The notes under the pieces are model-generated. The model was given only the letters and a program-made list of their open reading frames with translations, was not told the DNA's origin and made no database searches. DNA of 64,000 nucleotides. Origin: Prauserella halophila (lineage in GTDB: Bacteria > Actinomycetota > Actinomycetes > Mycobacteriales > Pseudonocardiaceae). Positions 7,366 through 15,455 of this stretch are shown here, one piece after another; within the stretch, counting starts at the first letter, position 1; each line of letters begins with the position of its first letter. The translations under genes and the position numbers were made by a program. The stretch lies in contig NZ_JAMTCQ010000009.1 in the NCBI RefSeq assembly GCF_024171895.1, positions 843,318 to 907,317 on the forward strand, in the 5' to 3' direction.

Positions 7366-8340
7366 ATGCAGACGATCACATTGGGCAGGAGCGGCCTCGA
7401 CGTCTCGCGCATCTGCTTCGGCACGTGGCAGATCGGCGGCGACTGGGGTTCGTTCGACTCGGACGCGGCGATCGAGGCCATCCGGCAGGCCCGCGAACTG
7501 GGCGTGACGTTCTTCGACACGGCGCAGGCGTACGGCTTCGGTGCGTCCGAGGAACTGCTCGGCAAGGCGTTGCGGCCGGACCTGGACCGCGATCGCGACA
7601 GCGTCGTCGTCGCGACGAAGGGCGGCATCGAACCGGGCAGCGACCGGCCGCGGAAGGCGACGCGGGAGTTCCTGCGCAGCGGCGTCGAGCAGAGCCTGCG
7701 GCACCTCGGTGTCGATCACATCGACCTGCACCAGGTGCACTGGCCCGACGAGCAGACGCCTGCGGAGGAGACGGCTTCGGCGTTGCAGGAACTCGTCGAC
7801 GAGGGCAAGATCCGCCACGCGGGAGTGTCCAATTACGACAGCCAGCAGCTCGCGGCGTTCGACCGCACCCGGCCCGTGGAGACGCTGCAGCCGCCGTATC
7901 ACCTGCTGCGCCGGGACATCGAGACCGATCCGCTCCCGTACGCGCGGTCCCACGACATCGGCGTGCTGGTCTACAGCGCGCTCGGCAGTGGCCTGCTGAC
8001 CGGCTCGCTGACGGCCGACGCGACGTTCGAGGACTCGGACTGGCGGTCGCGGTCGTCGGCGTTCCGGGGCGAGAACCTGAGGCGGAACGTGGCCGTGGTC
8101 GAGGAGCTGAAGGAGTTCGCGGCGGGCAAGAACGCGAGCGTCAGCCAGCTCGCCATCGCGTGGACGTTGGCGCAGCCGGGCGTGCACGTGGCGATCGTCG
8201 GCGCGCGCCGGGCCCGCAACATCGCCGACAGCGTCGGCGCCGCGGACCTCGAACTGACGGCAGGCGACCTGGCGGAGATCGAGCGCATCACCGCGGCGGG
8301 CGTCCCGGTCACGGGAGCCAGCCCGGAGGGCATCGCCTGA
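7366..8340 (+). CDS. Aldo/keto reductase
   Basis: The protein has 324 residues and the (alpha/beta)8 aldo/keto reductase layout: the Asp and Tyr of the tetrad appear in FFDTAQAYGFG, the Lys in VVATKGG and the His in HQVHWPD. It should reduce aldehydes or ketones with NADPH. The start ATG has no Shine-Dalgarno sequence; TAGTCC lies six bases upstream, so the mRNA may be leaderless. It stands alone in its orientation and ends in a strong composite hairpin. Confidence 0.85.
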   Translation: MQTITLGRSGLDVSRICFGTWQIGGDWGSFDSDAAIEAIRQARELGVTFFDTAQAYGFGASEELLGKALRPDLDRDRDSVVVATKGGIEPGSDRPRKATREFLRSGVEQSLRHLGVDHIDLHQVHWPDEQTPAEETASALQELVDEGKIRHAGVSNYDSQQLAAFDRTRPVETLQPPYHLLRRDIETDPLPYARSHDIGVLVYSALGSGLLTGSLTADATFEDSDWRSRSSAFRGENLRRNVAVVEELKEFAAGKNASVSQLAIAWTLAQPGVHVAIVGARRARNIADSVGAADLELTAGDLAEIERITAAGVPVTGASPEGIA

Positions 8341-8476
8341 CCCGCAGTAACCACCCGTTGCTGCGGGTTGCTGCTACTGGTTGCCCCCAAGGGCACCTTC
8401 GGGGCGCTCAACGCCCCGAAGGTGCCCTTCGGGGCACGTCGCCGGACGTGGGGGTGGCGCGGGCGGTTACTGCGGG
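8341..8476. repeat. Composite inverted-repeat element between convergent genes
   Basis: A perfect 18-bp stem (AAGGGCACCTTCGGGGCG, 8389-8406, with its complement at 8412-8429) surrounds a CTCAA loop. Outside it, a second inverted repeat of 17 bp with one mismatch lies at 8341-8357 and 8460-8476 (CCCGCAGTAACC and GGTTACTGCGGG cores). The outer arms nearly touch the aldo/keto reductase stop on one side and the wax ester synthase stop on the other. It can act as a two-way terminator; its size of about 136 bp and nested symmetry also fit a small non-coding mobile repeat. Confidence 0.7.
8389..8429. terminator. Bidirectional hairpin terminator
   Basis: This is the inner 18-bp perfect stem with a 5-nt loop, placed between the convergent aldo/keto reductase and wax ester synthase genes. 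The stem is very GC-rich with no U-run, as is usual for actinobacterial terminators. Confidence 0.6.
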
Positions 8477-8492
8477 TGGACGGACGCCGGGG

Positions 8493-9863
8493 TCAGCGGG
8501 TCGCCTTCTCCAGGTCCGTCAGGGCCGTGTCGAGATGGGTCAGCAGGCGCTGCAGGTGGGGGACGTTGCGGCGGCAGCCCGTGATGCCGACGTCCAGGTC
8601 GTCGCCGGAGTTCGTCAGCGTGATGTTCAGCGCCTGCCCGTCCAGCAGCACCGACGCCGGGTAGATGCCGTCGAGACGCGCGCCGTTCCAGTACATCTGC
8701 TTGTGCGGTCCCGGTACGTTCGAGATCACCAGGTTGAACGGCGGGCGCGTGTTCCCGGCGACGCCGGGCAGCGGGCTCGCCGCGAGCGGAGCGACGTTCA
8801 GCGCCGACAGCAGCAGTGCCTGCAGTGGGGTGAGTTCGCGGAACAGGCGCTTGGCGTCGGCCGTCGACCGCGCGACTGTCGCCAGCCGCTCGTCCGCGTC
8901 CTGCAGATCCGTGCCGAGGTTCGCCAGCAGCGCGCCGATCTGGTTGCCGGACGCCTCCCCGGCATCGCCGCCCGAGCGCATCGACACCGGCACCATCGCC
9001 GTCAGCGGTGCGGTCGGCAGCGCATGCCGTTCGGTCAGATAGTCCCGCAGCGCGCCGCCGCACATGGCGAGCACGACGTCGTTGCGGGTCACCCCCGCGG
9101 CGGAGGCGACGGCTCTGACCCGCTCCAGTGGCCACGACTGCGCGGCGAACCGCCGGGCGCCACCGATCGGCACGTTGAACATCGTCTTCGGAGCTTCGAG
9201 CGGCAACGTCAGCGTGCGTTCGCGGAACGCCTCCCGGGCGATGGACAGTGCCGCACCGGGTGTCCCCGCGAGTTGCCGCGCAGTTCCGGCCGCCGTGTGC
9301 AGCATCTCCATCGGGTCCGGCGCGGCACGCGGGGGACGGCGCCGCGACTCGCGTTTGCCCCACGGCGGCGGACATGCGCGGTCGTCCGGATCGTCCGACA
9401 GCACGCCGGTCACCTGCCGCAGCGCGGACACGCCGTCCATCGCCGCGTGGTGGATCTTGCTGTACAAGGCGAACCGGCCGTCGGCCAGTCCTTCCACGAG
9501 GTGCACCTCCCACAGCGGGCGATGCCGGTCGAGCAGGGTGCTGTGCCAACGGGAGGTCAGTTCGAGCAGCTCGCGGATGCGGCCGGGTCCGGGAAGGGCG
9601 GAGTGCCGGAAGTGGTAATCGAGGTCGAGGTGCGGGTCGCGTTGCCATGCCAGGTAACCCGCGGTGTTCACGGGCCTGCGCAGCCGCTGCTGGAAGACCT
9701 CGCGGACGGTCGTTCGCTGCAGCATCGTTTCGCGGAGGTCGCGCAGGTACTCGGGTCCCGCGCCGTCGGGTGGGGTGAACAGTTGCAGTCCGCCCACGTG
9801 CATGGGGTGTTCGCGGGTTTCGACGGCGAGAAACATCGAATCGGTCACGGGCATGAGCGACAT
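8493..9863 (-). CDS. Wax ester synthase / diacylglycerol acyltransferase (WS/DGAT)
   Basis: The protein has 456 residues. The acyltransferase motif HHxxxDG appears as IHHAAMDG (His138, His139, Asp143), the opening MSLMPVTDSMFL matches the family, and the C-terminal NVPGP motif is present. It transfers a fatty acyl group from acyl-CoA to a diacylglycerol or fatty alcohol to make storage lipid. An in-frame GTG three codons earlier overlaps the ribosome-binding site GGAGG (9872-9876), so the ATG at 9861-9863, eight bases downstream of it, is the start. Confidence 0.9.
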   Translation of the reverse strand: MSLMPVTDSMFLAVETREHPMHVGGLQLFTPPDGAGPEYLRDLRETMLQRTTVREVFQQRLRRPVNTAGYLAWQRDPHLDLDYHFRHSALPGPGRIRELLELTSRWHSTLLDRHRPLWEVHLVEGLADGRFALYSKIHHAAMDGVSALRQVTGVLSDDPDDRACPPPWGKRESRRRPPRAAPDPMEMLHTAAGTARQLAGTPGAALSIAREAFRERTLTLPLEAPKTMFNVPIGGARRFAAQSWPLERVRAVASAAGVTRNDVVLAMCGGALRDYLTERHALPTAPLTAMVPVSMRSGGDAGEASGNQIGALLANLGTDLQDADERLATVARSTADAKRLFRELTPLQALLLSALNVAPLAASPLPGVAGNTRPPFNLVISNVPGPHKQMYWNGARLDGIYPASVLLDGQALNITLTNSGDDLDVGITGCRRNVPHLQRLLTHLDTALTDLEKATR

Positions 9864-9999
9864 CGGCGCCACCTCCCACGGGTCGGAGACCGCCGCGCGG
9901 AGCGTGCGGTGGCAGGAGTGTACGCACCGGTGCCGGTGTCAGGACCATTCCGACGGGCCTTGAGGTCGGGGATTTCCACCGCGCGCCGGGCGGGCGGAG

Positions 10000-10227
10000 T
10001 CAGCGGGCGTCGATCACGATCCGGACGGGGGCGGCGCCGTGTTCCAGTTCGGCGGCGCGTTGGTAGAGCTCCGCGGACATGCCGCCGAGCAGTTCGGCCA
10101 GTTCGCGGACGCCGTCGACGGGCAGCGTGCCGCCGTCCTGGCGGCCCATGAGGTCCACGACGGCCCGGCCGAGTCCGGTGTTGACCTGCCCGAGACGTGC
10201 GAGCAGGTCGCGGTCGCGGGCGATCAT
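10000..10227 (-). CDS. Small helical protein (75 aa), unknown function
   Basis: The 75-residue product MIARDRDLLARLGQVNTGLG... is predicted helical with an LAELLGGMSAELYQRAAELEHG helix region (read in two parts) and a short C-terminal strand VRIVIDAR. Its ATG overlaps the stop of the 44-aa ORF in front by four bases. Small proteins of this look are found beside XRE/DUF397 or DUF6879 genes in actinomycetes, but I know of no assigned function. It is divergent from the DUF6879/XRE operon. Confidence 0.6.
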   Translation of the reverse strand: MIARDRDLLARLGQVNTGLGRAVVDLMGRQDGGTLPVDGVRELAELLGGMSAELYQRAAELEHGAAPVRIVIDAR

Positions 10228-10358
10228 TCGTCGTCCTTGTCGTCCTTGTCGGCGAGGACGTCGTCGTCGGGCTGGCCTTCGTGTGGGTCGTTGGGCGATA
10301 TGCCGTCCGCGTTGACGAGGACGTAGGGCAACCTGCAGTCCCCGCTGATCCATCCCAT
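10224..10358 (-). CDS. Very small acidic protein (44 aa), possible peptide precursor or antitoxin-like
   Basis: The ATG at 10356-10358 gives MGWISGDCRLPYVLVNADG followed by a strongly acidic tail ending DDKDDE. A CAGGGAG ribosome-binding site lies about eight bases upstream. The stop overlaps the next ATG by four bases. The N-terminal half is hydrophobic with a single cysteine, and the tail holds about 15 acidic residues in 25. The reading frame is supported by spacing and coupling rather than by homology. Without a known family, a role as signalling peptide or inhibitor partner is only a guess. Confidence 0.5.
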   Translation of the reverse strand: MGWISGDCRLPYVLVNADGISPNDPHEGQPDDDVLADKDDKDDE

Positions 10359-10418
10359 GACGTACTCCCTGTTGTGGCCGTGTCCTGTGGTCGCGTTTCA
10401 GCGTGTCGCCCTGGAGTA

Positions 10419-10535
10419 AGAAATTTGAGAAATATTGGCGCGATACCCTCCAGTGGAGGATGTCGAGGGAGGCTATGGGGGTGAGGTTCCTGCGCAGGTT
10501 GACTCCATCGTTGGTTGTACTGTGCTCAAATTTCT
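10419..10535. promoter_or_regulatory. Divergent control region with an 11-bp inverted repeat
   Basis: AGAAATTTGAG at 10419-10429 and its exact complement CTCAAATTTCT at 10525-10535 face outwards, so each transcription unit has the same AT-rich box reading CTCAAATTTCT in its own direction. A TTGACT (10499-10504) with TGTGCT (10521-10526) could be the rightward promoter, with the box at its start point. A separate palindrome CCTCCAGTGGAGG lies at 10447-10459. The boxes stand out in GC-rich surroundings and probably bind the XRE regulator encoded downstream. Confidence 0.55.
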
Positions 10536-10576
10536 CGGAGTACATCGATGATGTGCTCATCAACCAAGGAGCCCAG

Positions 10577-10798
10577 ATGAAGATCCGGTACCTCGGCACC
10601 AGCTCGGAAGAGGGCAGCTGCCCGACCGTCTATGAGACTGACCGCGACACGTTCCTCGTCCAGGGCAACGTCGTCACGGACACGGCCGCGCTTGCCGAGC
10701 TGCGAAGGCACAACAACGGGATCCCGGAGTGGGAGACCGTTGTCGAGATCCCCAAGGAGCTGGTACGCCACTTCCCGCAGGAGTCTCGCCACGTATGA
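10577..10798 (+). CDS. Small protein (73 aa) of the DUF6879-linked type
   Basis: The start is the ATG at 10577, preceded by AAGGAG eight bases upstream. The sequence has a KIRYLGTSSEEGSCPTVYET opening, a strand TFLVQGNVV and a terminal VVEIPKELVRHF. Small proteins with this pattern commonly precede DUF6879 genes in actinomycetes; none has a known function to my knowledge. The stop overlaps the DUF6879 start by four bases (ATGA). Confidence 0.75.
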   Translation: MKIRYLGTSSEEGSCPTVYETDRDTFLVQGNVVTDTAALAELRRHNNGIPEWETVVEIPKELVRHFPQESRHV

Positions 10799-11307
10799 GT
10801 CCGATGGACGAACTGAACGAGCTGTTCCGCAGCTTTCGCCACAGCTCGTGGCGGTGGGAATGCCAGGGTGAGTACGCCGTTGACGAGGCGAAGTTGCAAC
10901 GGTGGCGCGACGGCTTGCCGCCCGACCTGGCGGCCAAGCGGCCGTGGCTCGACTTCATCGGAGGTCTCGTCGCCGACGGTAAGACGTGGCAGCGGGTGCG
11001 GATGCTGACCGAACCGCTGACCGAGTACCTCCAGTGGATGCTGGAGAACACGCAGACGAACGTCGATGCGGGCGAGGACATCCGGTGGATCGAGCAATCC
11101 ACGGCGCAGCAGCTGGCGATGCCGGACTACGATTTCTACCTGTTCGACGACCGCCTCGTCGCGATCATGCGCTTCGACGATGACAAGCTGCTGAGTCGGG
11201 TCGAGACCAGTTCGGACGAGAGTGTCGTCGCCGAGCATCGCGCCTACCGCGATAAGGTCTGGCCTCAGGCCCGCCCGCACACCGATGATCTCGCAGGGAC
11301 CTCTTGA
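10795..11307 (+). CDS. DUF6879 family protein
   Basis: The protein has 170 residues. It starts MSPMDELNELFRSFRHSSWR, and carries the family pattern of a conserved aromatic-charged core (GKTWQRVRMLTEPLTEYLQW, then DFYLFDDRLVAIMRFDD). DUF6879 proteins are almost always encoded next to XRE regulators with DUF5753-like tails and are thought to form a regulatory module; the biochemical role is not known. It overlaps the 73-aa gene in front and the XRE gene behind by four bases each. Confidence 0.8.
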   Translation: MSPMDELNELFRSFRHSSWRWECQGEYAVDEAKLQRWRDGLPPDLAAKRPWLDFIGGLVADGKTWQRVRMLTEPLTEYLQWMLENTQTNVDAGEDIRWIEQSTAQQLAMPDYDFYLFDDRLVAIMRFDDDKLLSRVETSSDESVVAEHRAYRDKVWPQARPHTDDLAGTS

Positions 11308-12143
11308 CCGACACCAGTCCGCGCCGACTCGCACTCGGTGACACGTTGCGCCTGTTGCGCGGGTCGACAGGTCTGTCGGGCAAACTGCTTGCCGAGCAAC
11401 TGGGGTGGCAGGCGTCGAAGATCAGCAAGATCGAAAACGCCCGGCAGGCGGTCACCGACACCGACATCGTGGACCTCGGTCGCGTGCTCGATCTGGATCA
11501 TGAGCAGGTCGAGGAACTGCGCGACGAATTGCGCGCGATCCGGCTCGACGAGGCCCGGTGGGCCCGGCAGTTGCGCGTCGGGCACCGGCCGTTGCAGGAG
11601 AATGTCGCGCGGGCGGACCAGACAGCCGACCGCATCGGTGTGTTCTCGTTGACGCTTGTCCCCGGACTCCTGCAGACCGCCGAGTACGCCCGGCACGTGT
11701 TCTTGTCGTTGGCCGAGATGCACGACTCCCCGCGCGACACCGACGAGGCTGTCCGCGGCCGGATGGACCGGCAACAGGTCCTCTACGACGAGTCGAAACA
11801 GGTCGAGCTGCTCATGGCGGAGTCCGCCCTGCACTATCCGGTCGCTCCGAGGAACGTCATGCTCGGCCAGATCGACCGGCTGATCACGGTGCAGGGGTTG
11901 CCGTCGTTACGGTTCGGGATCATCCCGCTCGGACGCCGGCTCCCGGCTGTGGTCGCACACAACTTCGTCTTGAAAGACGACGCCGTCACGGTGGAGCTGA
12001 TCAATACTGAGTTCACCACGCAAGACGCCGCCGACGCGGCGTTGTATCGCCGCTACTTCGACAGCCTGTGGTCGGTGGCGGCCGAGGGCGATGACGCCAG
12101 GGCGATTCTCACGCGGATCGCGTCGGACCTCACGATGTCGTAG
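11304..12143 (+). CDS. XRE regulator with DUF5753-type C-terminal domain
   Basis: The protein has 279 residues from a TTG start that overlaps the DUF6879 stop (TTGA). Residues 8-65 form an XRE helix-turn-helix (LLAEQLGWQASKISKIENAR), and the remainder is the DUF5753 domain with ADRIGVFSLTLVPGLLQTAEYAR and FGIIPLGRRLP. Regulators of this type occur in large numbers in actinomycetes and often pair with DUF397 or DUF6879 partners; some affect development. The operon is translationally coupled from the first to the third gene, so stoichiometry is probably important. It may bind the CTCAAATTTCT boxes upstream. Confidence 0.9.
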   Translation: MTDTSPRRLALGDTLRLLRGSTGLSGKLLAEQLGWQASKISKIENARQAVTDTDIVDLGRVLDLDHEQVEELRDELRAIRLDEARWARQLRVGHRPLQENVARADQTADRIGVFSLTLVPGLLQTAEYARHVFLSLAEMHDSPRDTDEAVRGRMDRQQVLYDESKQVELLMAESALHYPVAPRNVMLGQIDRLITVQGLPSLRFGIIPLGRRLPAVVAHNFVLKDDAVTVELINTEFTTQDAADAALYRRYFDSLWSVAAEGDDARAILTRIASDLTMS

Positions 12144-12160
12144 GACTGCGGCGTATCGAC

Positions 12161-12166
12161 TAGCGT
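12161..12166 (+). promoter_or_regulatory. -10 box, leaderless start
   Basis: TAGCGT lies seven bases before the ATG at 12174 and no Shine-Dalgarno sequence precedes it, so the quinone reductase mRNA is predicted to begin at its start codon. Confidence 0.5.
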
Positions 12167-12173
12167 CGGTGTC

Positions 12174-13175
12174 ATGACCATCCCGACGGACCCGGAGACC
12201 GGCGAGTTCCACCGCGCCCCCAACGCCTTCGACGCTCGTATCACCGCCGACGGCCGTGACGGCTGGCCCGTCGAAGCGGGCCGCTACCGCCTGGTCGTCA
12301 GCCGCGCGTGCCCGTGGGCGAGCCGGGCGCTGGTCGTCCGCAGACTGCTGGGCCTTGAGGGAGTCCTGTCGCTGGCGGTCGCCGATCCGATCCAGGACTC
12401 CCGCAGCTGGCGATTCACCCTCGATCCGGGCGGACTCGACCCAGTACTCGGCATCGGATTCCTGTACGAGGCCTACGAGAGGGCCGCCCCGGCCTACGAC
12501 GGCGGCATCAGCGTGCCCGCGATCGTCGACGTGCCGAGCGGCAGGCTCGTCACCAACGACTACCCGCGGATCACGCTCGACCTCGACACCGAGTGGACGG
12601 CGCTGCAACGCGACGGCGCGCCCGAGCTGTATCCGGAGGCACTGCGCGACGAGATCGACGCCGTCAACGCCGACGTGCACCGGGACGTCAACGCGGCCGT
12701 CTACGAAGCAGGCTTCGCCACGAAACCGGCCGCCTACGAGGACGCCTACGACCGGCTGTTCGCCCGGCTGGACGTGCTGTCGGACCGGCTCTCGCGGCAG
12801 CGCTATCTCGTCGGGGACACGATCACCGAGGCCGACATCCGCCTGTTCACCACGCTGGTGCGATTCGACGCCGTCTACCACGGTCACTTCAAGTGCAACC
12901 GCCACAAGCTCACCGAACTGCCGGTGCTGTGGGCCTACGCGCGGGACCTGTTCCAGACGCCCGGCTTCGGCGACACGGTCGATTTCGACCACATCAAGCG
13001 GCACTACTACGAGGTGCACGAGCAGGTGAATCCGACGGGCATCGTGCCGAAGGGTCCGGACCTGTCGGGGTGGACCACCGCGCACGGCAGGGAGGAACTG
13101 GGCGGACGGCCGTTCGGCAACGGTACGCCTCCGCCACCGCCGCCCCCGGAGGAGGCCGTCACCTCCCGGTCGTGA
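12174..13175 (+). CDS. Glutathionyl/mycothiolyl-hydroquinone reductase (Xi-class GST)
   Basis: The protein has 333 residues. The catalytic cysteine sits in SRACPWASR (Cys46), the CPWA signature of Xi-class glutathione transferases (EcM4/YqjG), and the C-terminal helical domain has the expected YLVGDTITEADIRLF motif. The family reduces thiol conjugates of hydroquinones and detoxifies quinones. Actinobacteria generally use mycothiol, so the cofactor is probably mycothiol. The C-terminus ends in a run of seven prolines and a short tail, which is not typical. Confidence 0.85.
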   Translation: MTIPTDPETGEFHRAPNAFDARITADGRDGWPVEAGRYRLVVSRACPWASRALVVRRLLGLEGVLSLAVADPIQDSRSWRFTLDPGGLDPVLGIGFLYEAYERAAPAYDGGISVPAIVDVPSGRLVTNDYPRITLDLDTEWTALQRDGAPELYPEALRDEIDAVNADVHRDVNAAVYEAGFATKPAAYEDAYDRLFARLDVLSDRLSRQRYLVGDTITEADIRLFTTLVRFDAVYHGHFKCNRHKLTELPVLWAYARDLFQTPGFGDTVDFDHIKRHYYEVHEQVNPTGIVPKGPDLSGWTTAHGREELGGRPFGNGTPPPPPPPEEAVTSRS

Positions 13176-13185
13176 GGTCTACTCG

Positions 13186-13191
13186 TATCCT
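13186..13191 (+). promoter_or_regulatory. -10 box, leaderless start
   Basis: TATCCT lies six bases before the GTG at 13198 of the ThDP-dependent enzyme gene. There is no Shine-Dalgarno sequence. Confidence 0.45.
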
Positions 13192-13197
13192 CGCGGC

Positions 13198-14841
13198 GTG
13201 GCGGCGACCGGAGGATGCACGGGAGGCAGGAGGCTCGCGGACGCACTGCGCGAGCTCGAGGTCGATCGCGCGTTCGGGCTGCCCGGCGTGCACAACCTGC
13301 CGGCGTGGAACGCGCTGTCGCAGCAGGGAGTCCGGCTGATCGGCGTGCGCCACGAACAGTCGGCCGGGTTCGCCGCCGACGGCTACGCCCGCGCCACCGG
13401 GCGGCTCGGCGTGGCGGTCGTGACGAGCGGTCCCGGAGCCGCGGGCACCCTCGCCGCGGTCGGCGAGGCGCACGCGTCGGCGTCGCCGGTGATCGTCATC
13501 GCCACCGATGTGCCCTCCACTCTGCGCACGCCCGGCGTGGTGCGCGGGGCGCTGCACGAGACGTCCGACCAGGCCGCGATGTTCGCCCCGGTGACGAAGG
13601 CGACGCTGACCGCCGACTCGCCGGACGACATCGCGCGCGTGGTCCGCAGGGCGGGCCGGATCGCGCGGCGACCGCAGAGCGGCCCGGTGTACGTCGGCAT
13701 TCCCGCGGACTTCCTCACCGCCGAGGCCGCCGATCCGCTGCCCGCCGAGTCGACGGAGGTGATCCAGCGCGTCGACGTCGCCGATCTGCTGCAGGCACGC
13801 GAACTGCTGAGCACCGCGCGGCGCCCCGTGATCTGGGCAGGCGGCGGGGCGCTCCGTGCAGGCGCGGGCGAGGTGCTGGGGGAGCTGGCCGAATGCCTGG
13901 CGGCCCCGATCATCACCACGTACGCCGCGCGGGGGATCGTGCCGCCGGACCACCCGTGCCGGGCGTCGAATCCCGTGCACACACCCGAGGTCGGCGCGCT
14001 GTGGGACGAGGCGGACATCGTGCTCGCCGTCGGCACCGATTTCGACGGCATGATGACCCAGAACTGGCGGATGCCGAAGCCGCCGACACTGATCACCATC
14101 AATGTCGACCCCGCCGACGCGGCCAAGAACTACCCACCGGACCTGCAGCTGACCGGCGACGCCCGCGAGGTCACCGAGAACCTGGCGCTGGGCATGCCGC
14201 GGCGTGCGGGCCTGGCCGAACTGTCGCGCAGGCTCGACGACATCGAAACGCGCGTGCGCAGGCGCATCCGGAGGGAGGAACCGCAGGCTGCGGAGCTGCT
14301 GACCGCGCTGTCCGAAACGTTGCCCGACGACACGGTGCTGGTCTCGGACATGTGCGTCGCCGGCTACTGGATCGGCGGCTTCTACCGTGTCGCGGCCCCG
14401 CGCAAGCTGGCCTACCCGATGGGCTGGGGCACGCTCGGGTTCGGCTTTCCCGCGTCCCTCGGCGTCGCGGCCGCAGGCGGCGGCCGGGCGGTGTGCGTGA
14501 CGGGCGACGGCGGATTCCTGTACGGCGTCGCCGAACTGGCAACGGCGATCCAGGAGAGCCTGCCCATCACGGTGGTCGTGGTCGACGACAGCGGGTACGG
14601 CATGCTCCGCTACGACCAGACGCGCGGCGGCCTCCCGCACGAGGGTGTCGATCTCGTGACGCCGGACTTCGTCGGGCTGGCGAAATCGTTCGGGGTCGAT
14701 GCCGACCGGGTCGACGGATTCGGCCGCGCGTTCCGCAGGCGCCTCCGCGAGTTCACGCGCTCGGCGGAGCCCAACCTGCTGGTCGTGGCGGCCGAGCTCA
14801 GCCCGCCGCTGAACACCTCGCCCCGCTGGTACCGCCGCTGA
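13198..14841 (+). CDS. Thiamine diphosphate-dependent enzyme, acetolactate synthase-like
   Basis: The protein has 547 residues with the three-domain layout of ThDP decarboxylases and synthases. The catalytic Glu53 lies in VRHEQSAGFAADGYAR, and the ThDP/metal motif begins with GDG at residues 436-438. The motif normally ends in an NN pair; here it reads VVDDSGYG with Asp463-Asp464, so the usual Asn ligand is replaced by Asp. It is unlike anabolic acetolactate synthase in having no regulatory subunit nearby. It may act on 2-keto acids such as benzoylformate or an unknown substrate. The GTG start follows a -10 box by six bases. Confidence 0.8.
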   Translation: MAATGGCTGGRRLADALRELEVDRAFGLPGVHNLPAWNALSQQGVRLIGVRHEQSAGFAADGYARATGRLGVAVVTSGPGAAGTLAAVGEAHASASPVIVIATDVPSTLRTPGVVRGALHETSDQAAMFAPVTKATLTADSPDDIARVVRRAGRIARRPQSGPVYVGIPADFLTAEAADPLPAESTEVIQRVDVADLLQARELLSTARRPVIWAGGGALRAGAGEVLGELAECLAAPIITTYAARGIVPPDHPCRASNPVHTPEVGALWDEADIVLAVGTDFDGMMTQNWRMPKPPTLITINVDPADAAKNYPPDLQLTGDAREVTENLALGMPRRAGLAELSRRLDDIETRVRRRIRREEPQAAELLTALSETLPDDTVLVSDMCVAGYWIGGFYRVAAPRKLAYPMGWGTLGFGFPASLGVAAAGGGRAVCVTGDGGFLYGVAELATAIQESLPITVVVVDDSGYGMLRYDQTRGGLPHEGVDLVTPDFVGLAKSFGVDADRVDGFGRAFRRRLREFTRSAEPNLLVVAAELSPPLNTSPRWYRR

Positions 14842-14917
14842 CCCGAGCCGCACCGCGGTGGGCGGCGTGGCGAGGCCCGGATGCGGCGAGGCCGGGCTGC
14901 GGTGCCCGCACGCCACG

Positions 14918-14923
14918 TACGCT
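14918..14923 (+). promoter_or_regulatory. -10 box, leaderless start
   Basis: TACGCT lies six bases before the ATG at 14930 and no ribosome-binding site is visible. Confidence 0.5.
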
Positions 14924-14929
14924 GAGCAC

Positions 14930-15340
14930 ATGAGCGACGCTGCCACCGCTGAGCGGGTGTTGTCCGAGGCCACGACGATCGCCGTGGTGGGCCTGAGCAG
15001 GGACCCCGCGAAGTCCGCGCATTCGGTGCCCGCGGCGATGCAGTCCGCGGGGTTCCGGGTGATCCCCGTGCATCCGTCGGCCGACGTGCTGCTGGGCGAG
15101 CGGGTGTACCGCTCCCTGGCCGACGTCCCGGAGCCGGTGGACATCGTCGACGTGTTCCGCCCGTCCGGCGAGGCGGCCGAGGTCGCCCGTGGCGCCGCGG
15201 CGATCGGGGCGAAGTCGCTGTGGCTGCAGCAGGACATCGTGTCGGCCGAGGCGCGCGCCATTGCCGCCGAGGCGGAGATGGACTACGTCGAGGACCAGTG
15301 CATCGCCGTGGTCCGCGCTATCGCCGGCATCACCCGGTAG
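14930..15340 (+). CDS. CoA-binding protein (YccU family)
   Basis: The protein has 136 residues and a single Rossmann fold of the CoA_binding_2 type, with the glycine-rich AVVGLSRDPAKSAHSVP loop, VIPVHPSADVLLGERVY, and a conserved late cysteine in VEDQCIAVV. Proteins of this family bind CoA or a nucleotide; their cellular role is not settled. The gene is monocistronic with a leaderless-type start. Confidence 0.8.
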   Translation: MSDAATAERVLSEATTIAVVGLSRDPAKSAHSVPAAMQSAGFRVIPVHPSADVLLGERVYRSLADVPEPVDIVDVFRPSGEAAEVARGAAAIGAKSLWLQQDIVSAEARAIAAEAEMDYVEDQCIAVVRAIAGITR

Positions 15341-15378
15341 TCCGCGCCACCCGTCGCACGCCGCGCGTTCTGCGGGCT

Positions 15379-15455
15379 CCTGTCACGCGGCGCCCCTGTC
15401 ACGCTGCGCCCCTGTCACACCGCGCCGCCTGTCATACCGCGCCGCCTGTCACGTC
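15379..15455. repeat. Degenerate tandem repeat spanning the MarR stop codon
   Basis: About 4.5 copies of a 16-17-bp unit with a CCTGTCAC core (variants CCTGTCAC and CCTGTCAT followed by GCGGCGCC-like text) lie between 15379 and 15455. The unit contains the reverse-strand TGA; the last unit is the actual end of the MarR gene (stop 15449-15451). The 3' end of the gene therefore looks tandemly copied into the intergenic space. Confidence 0.6.
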
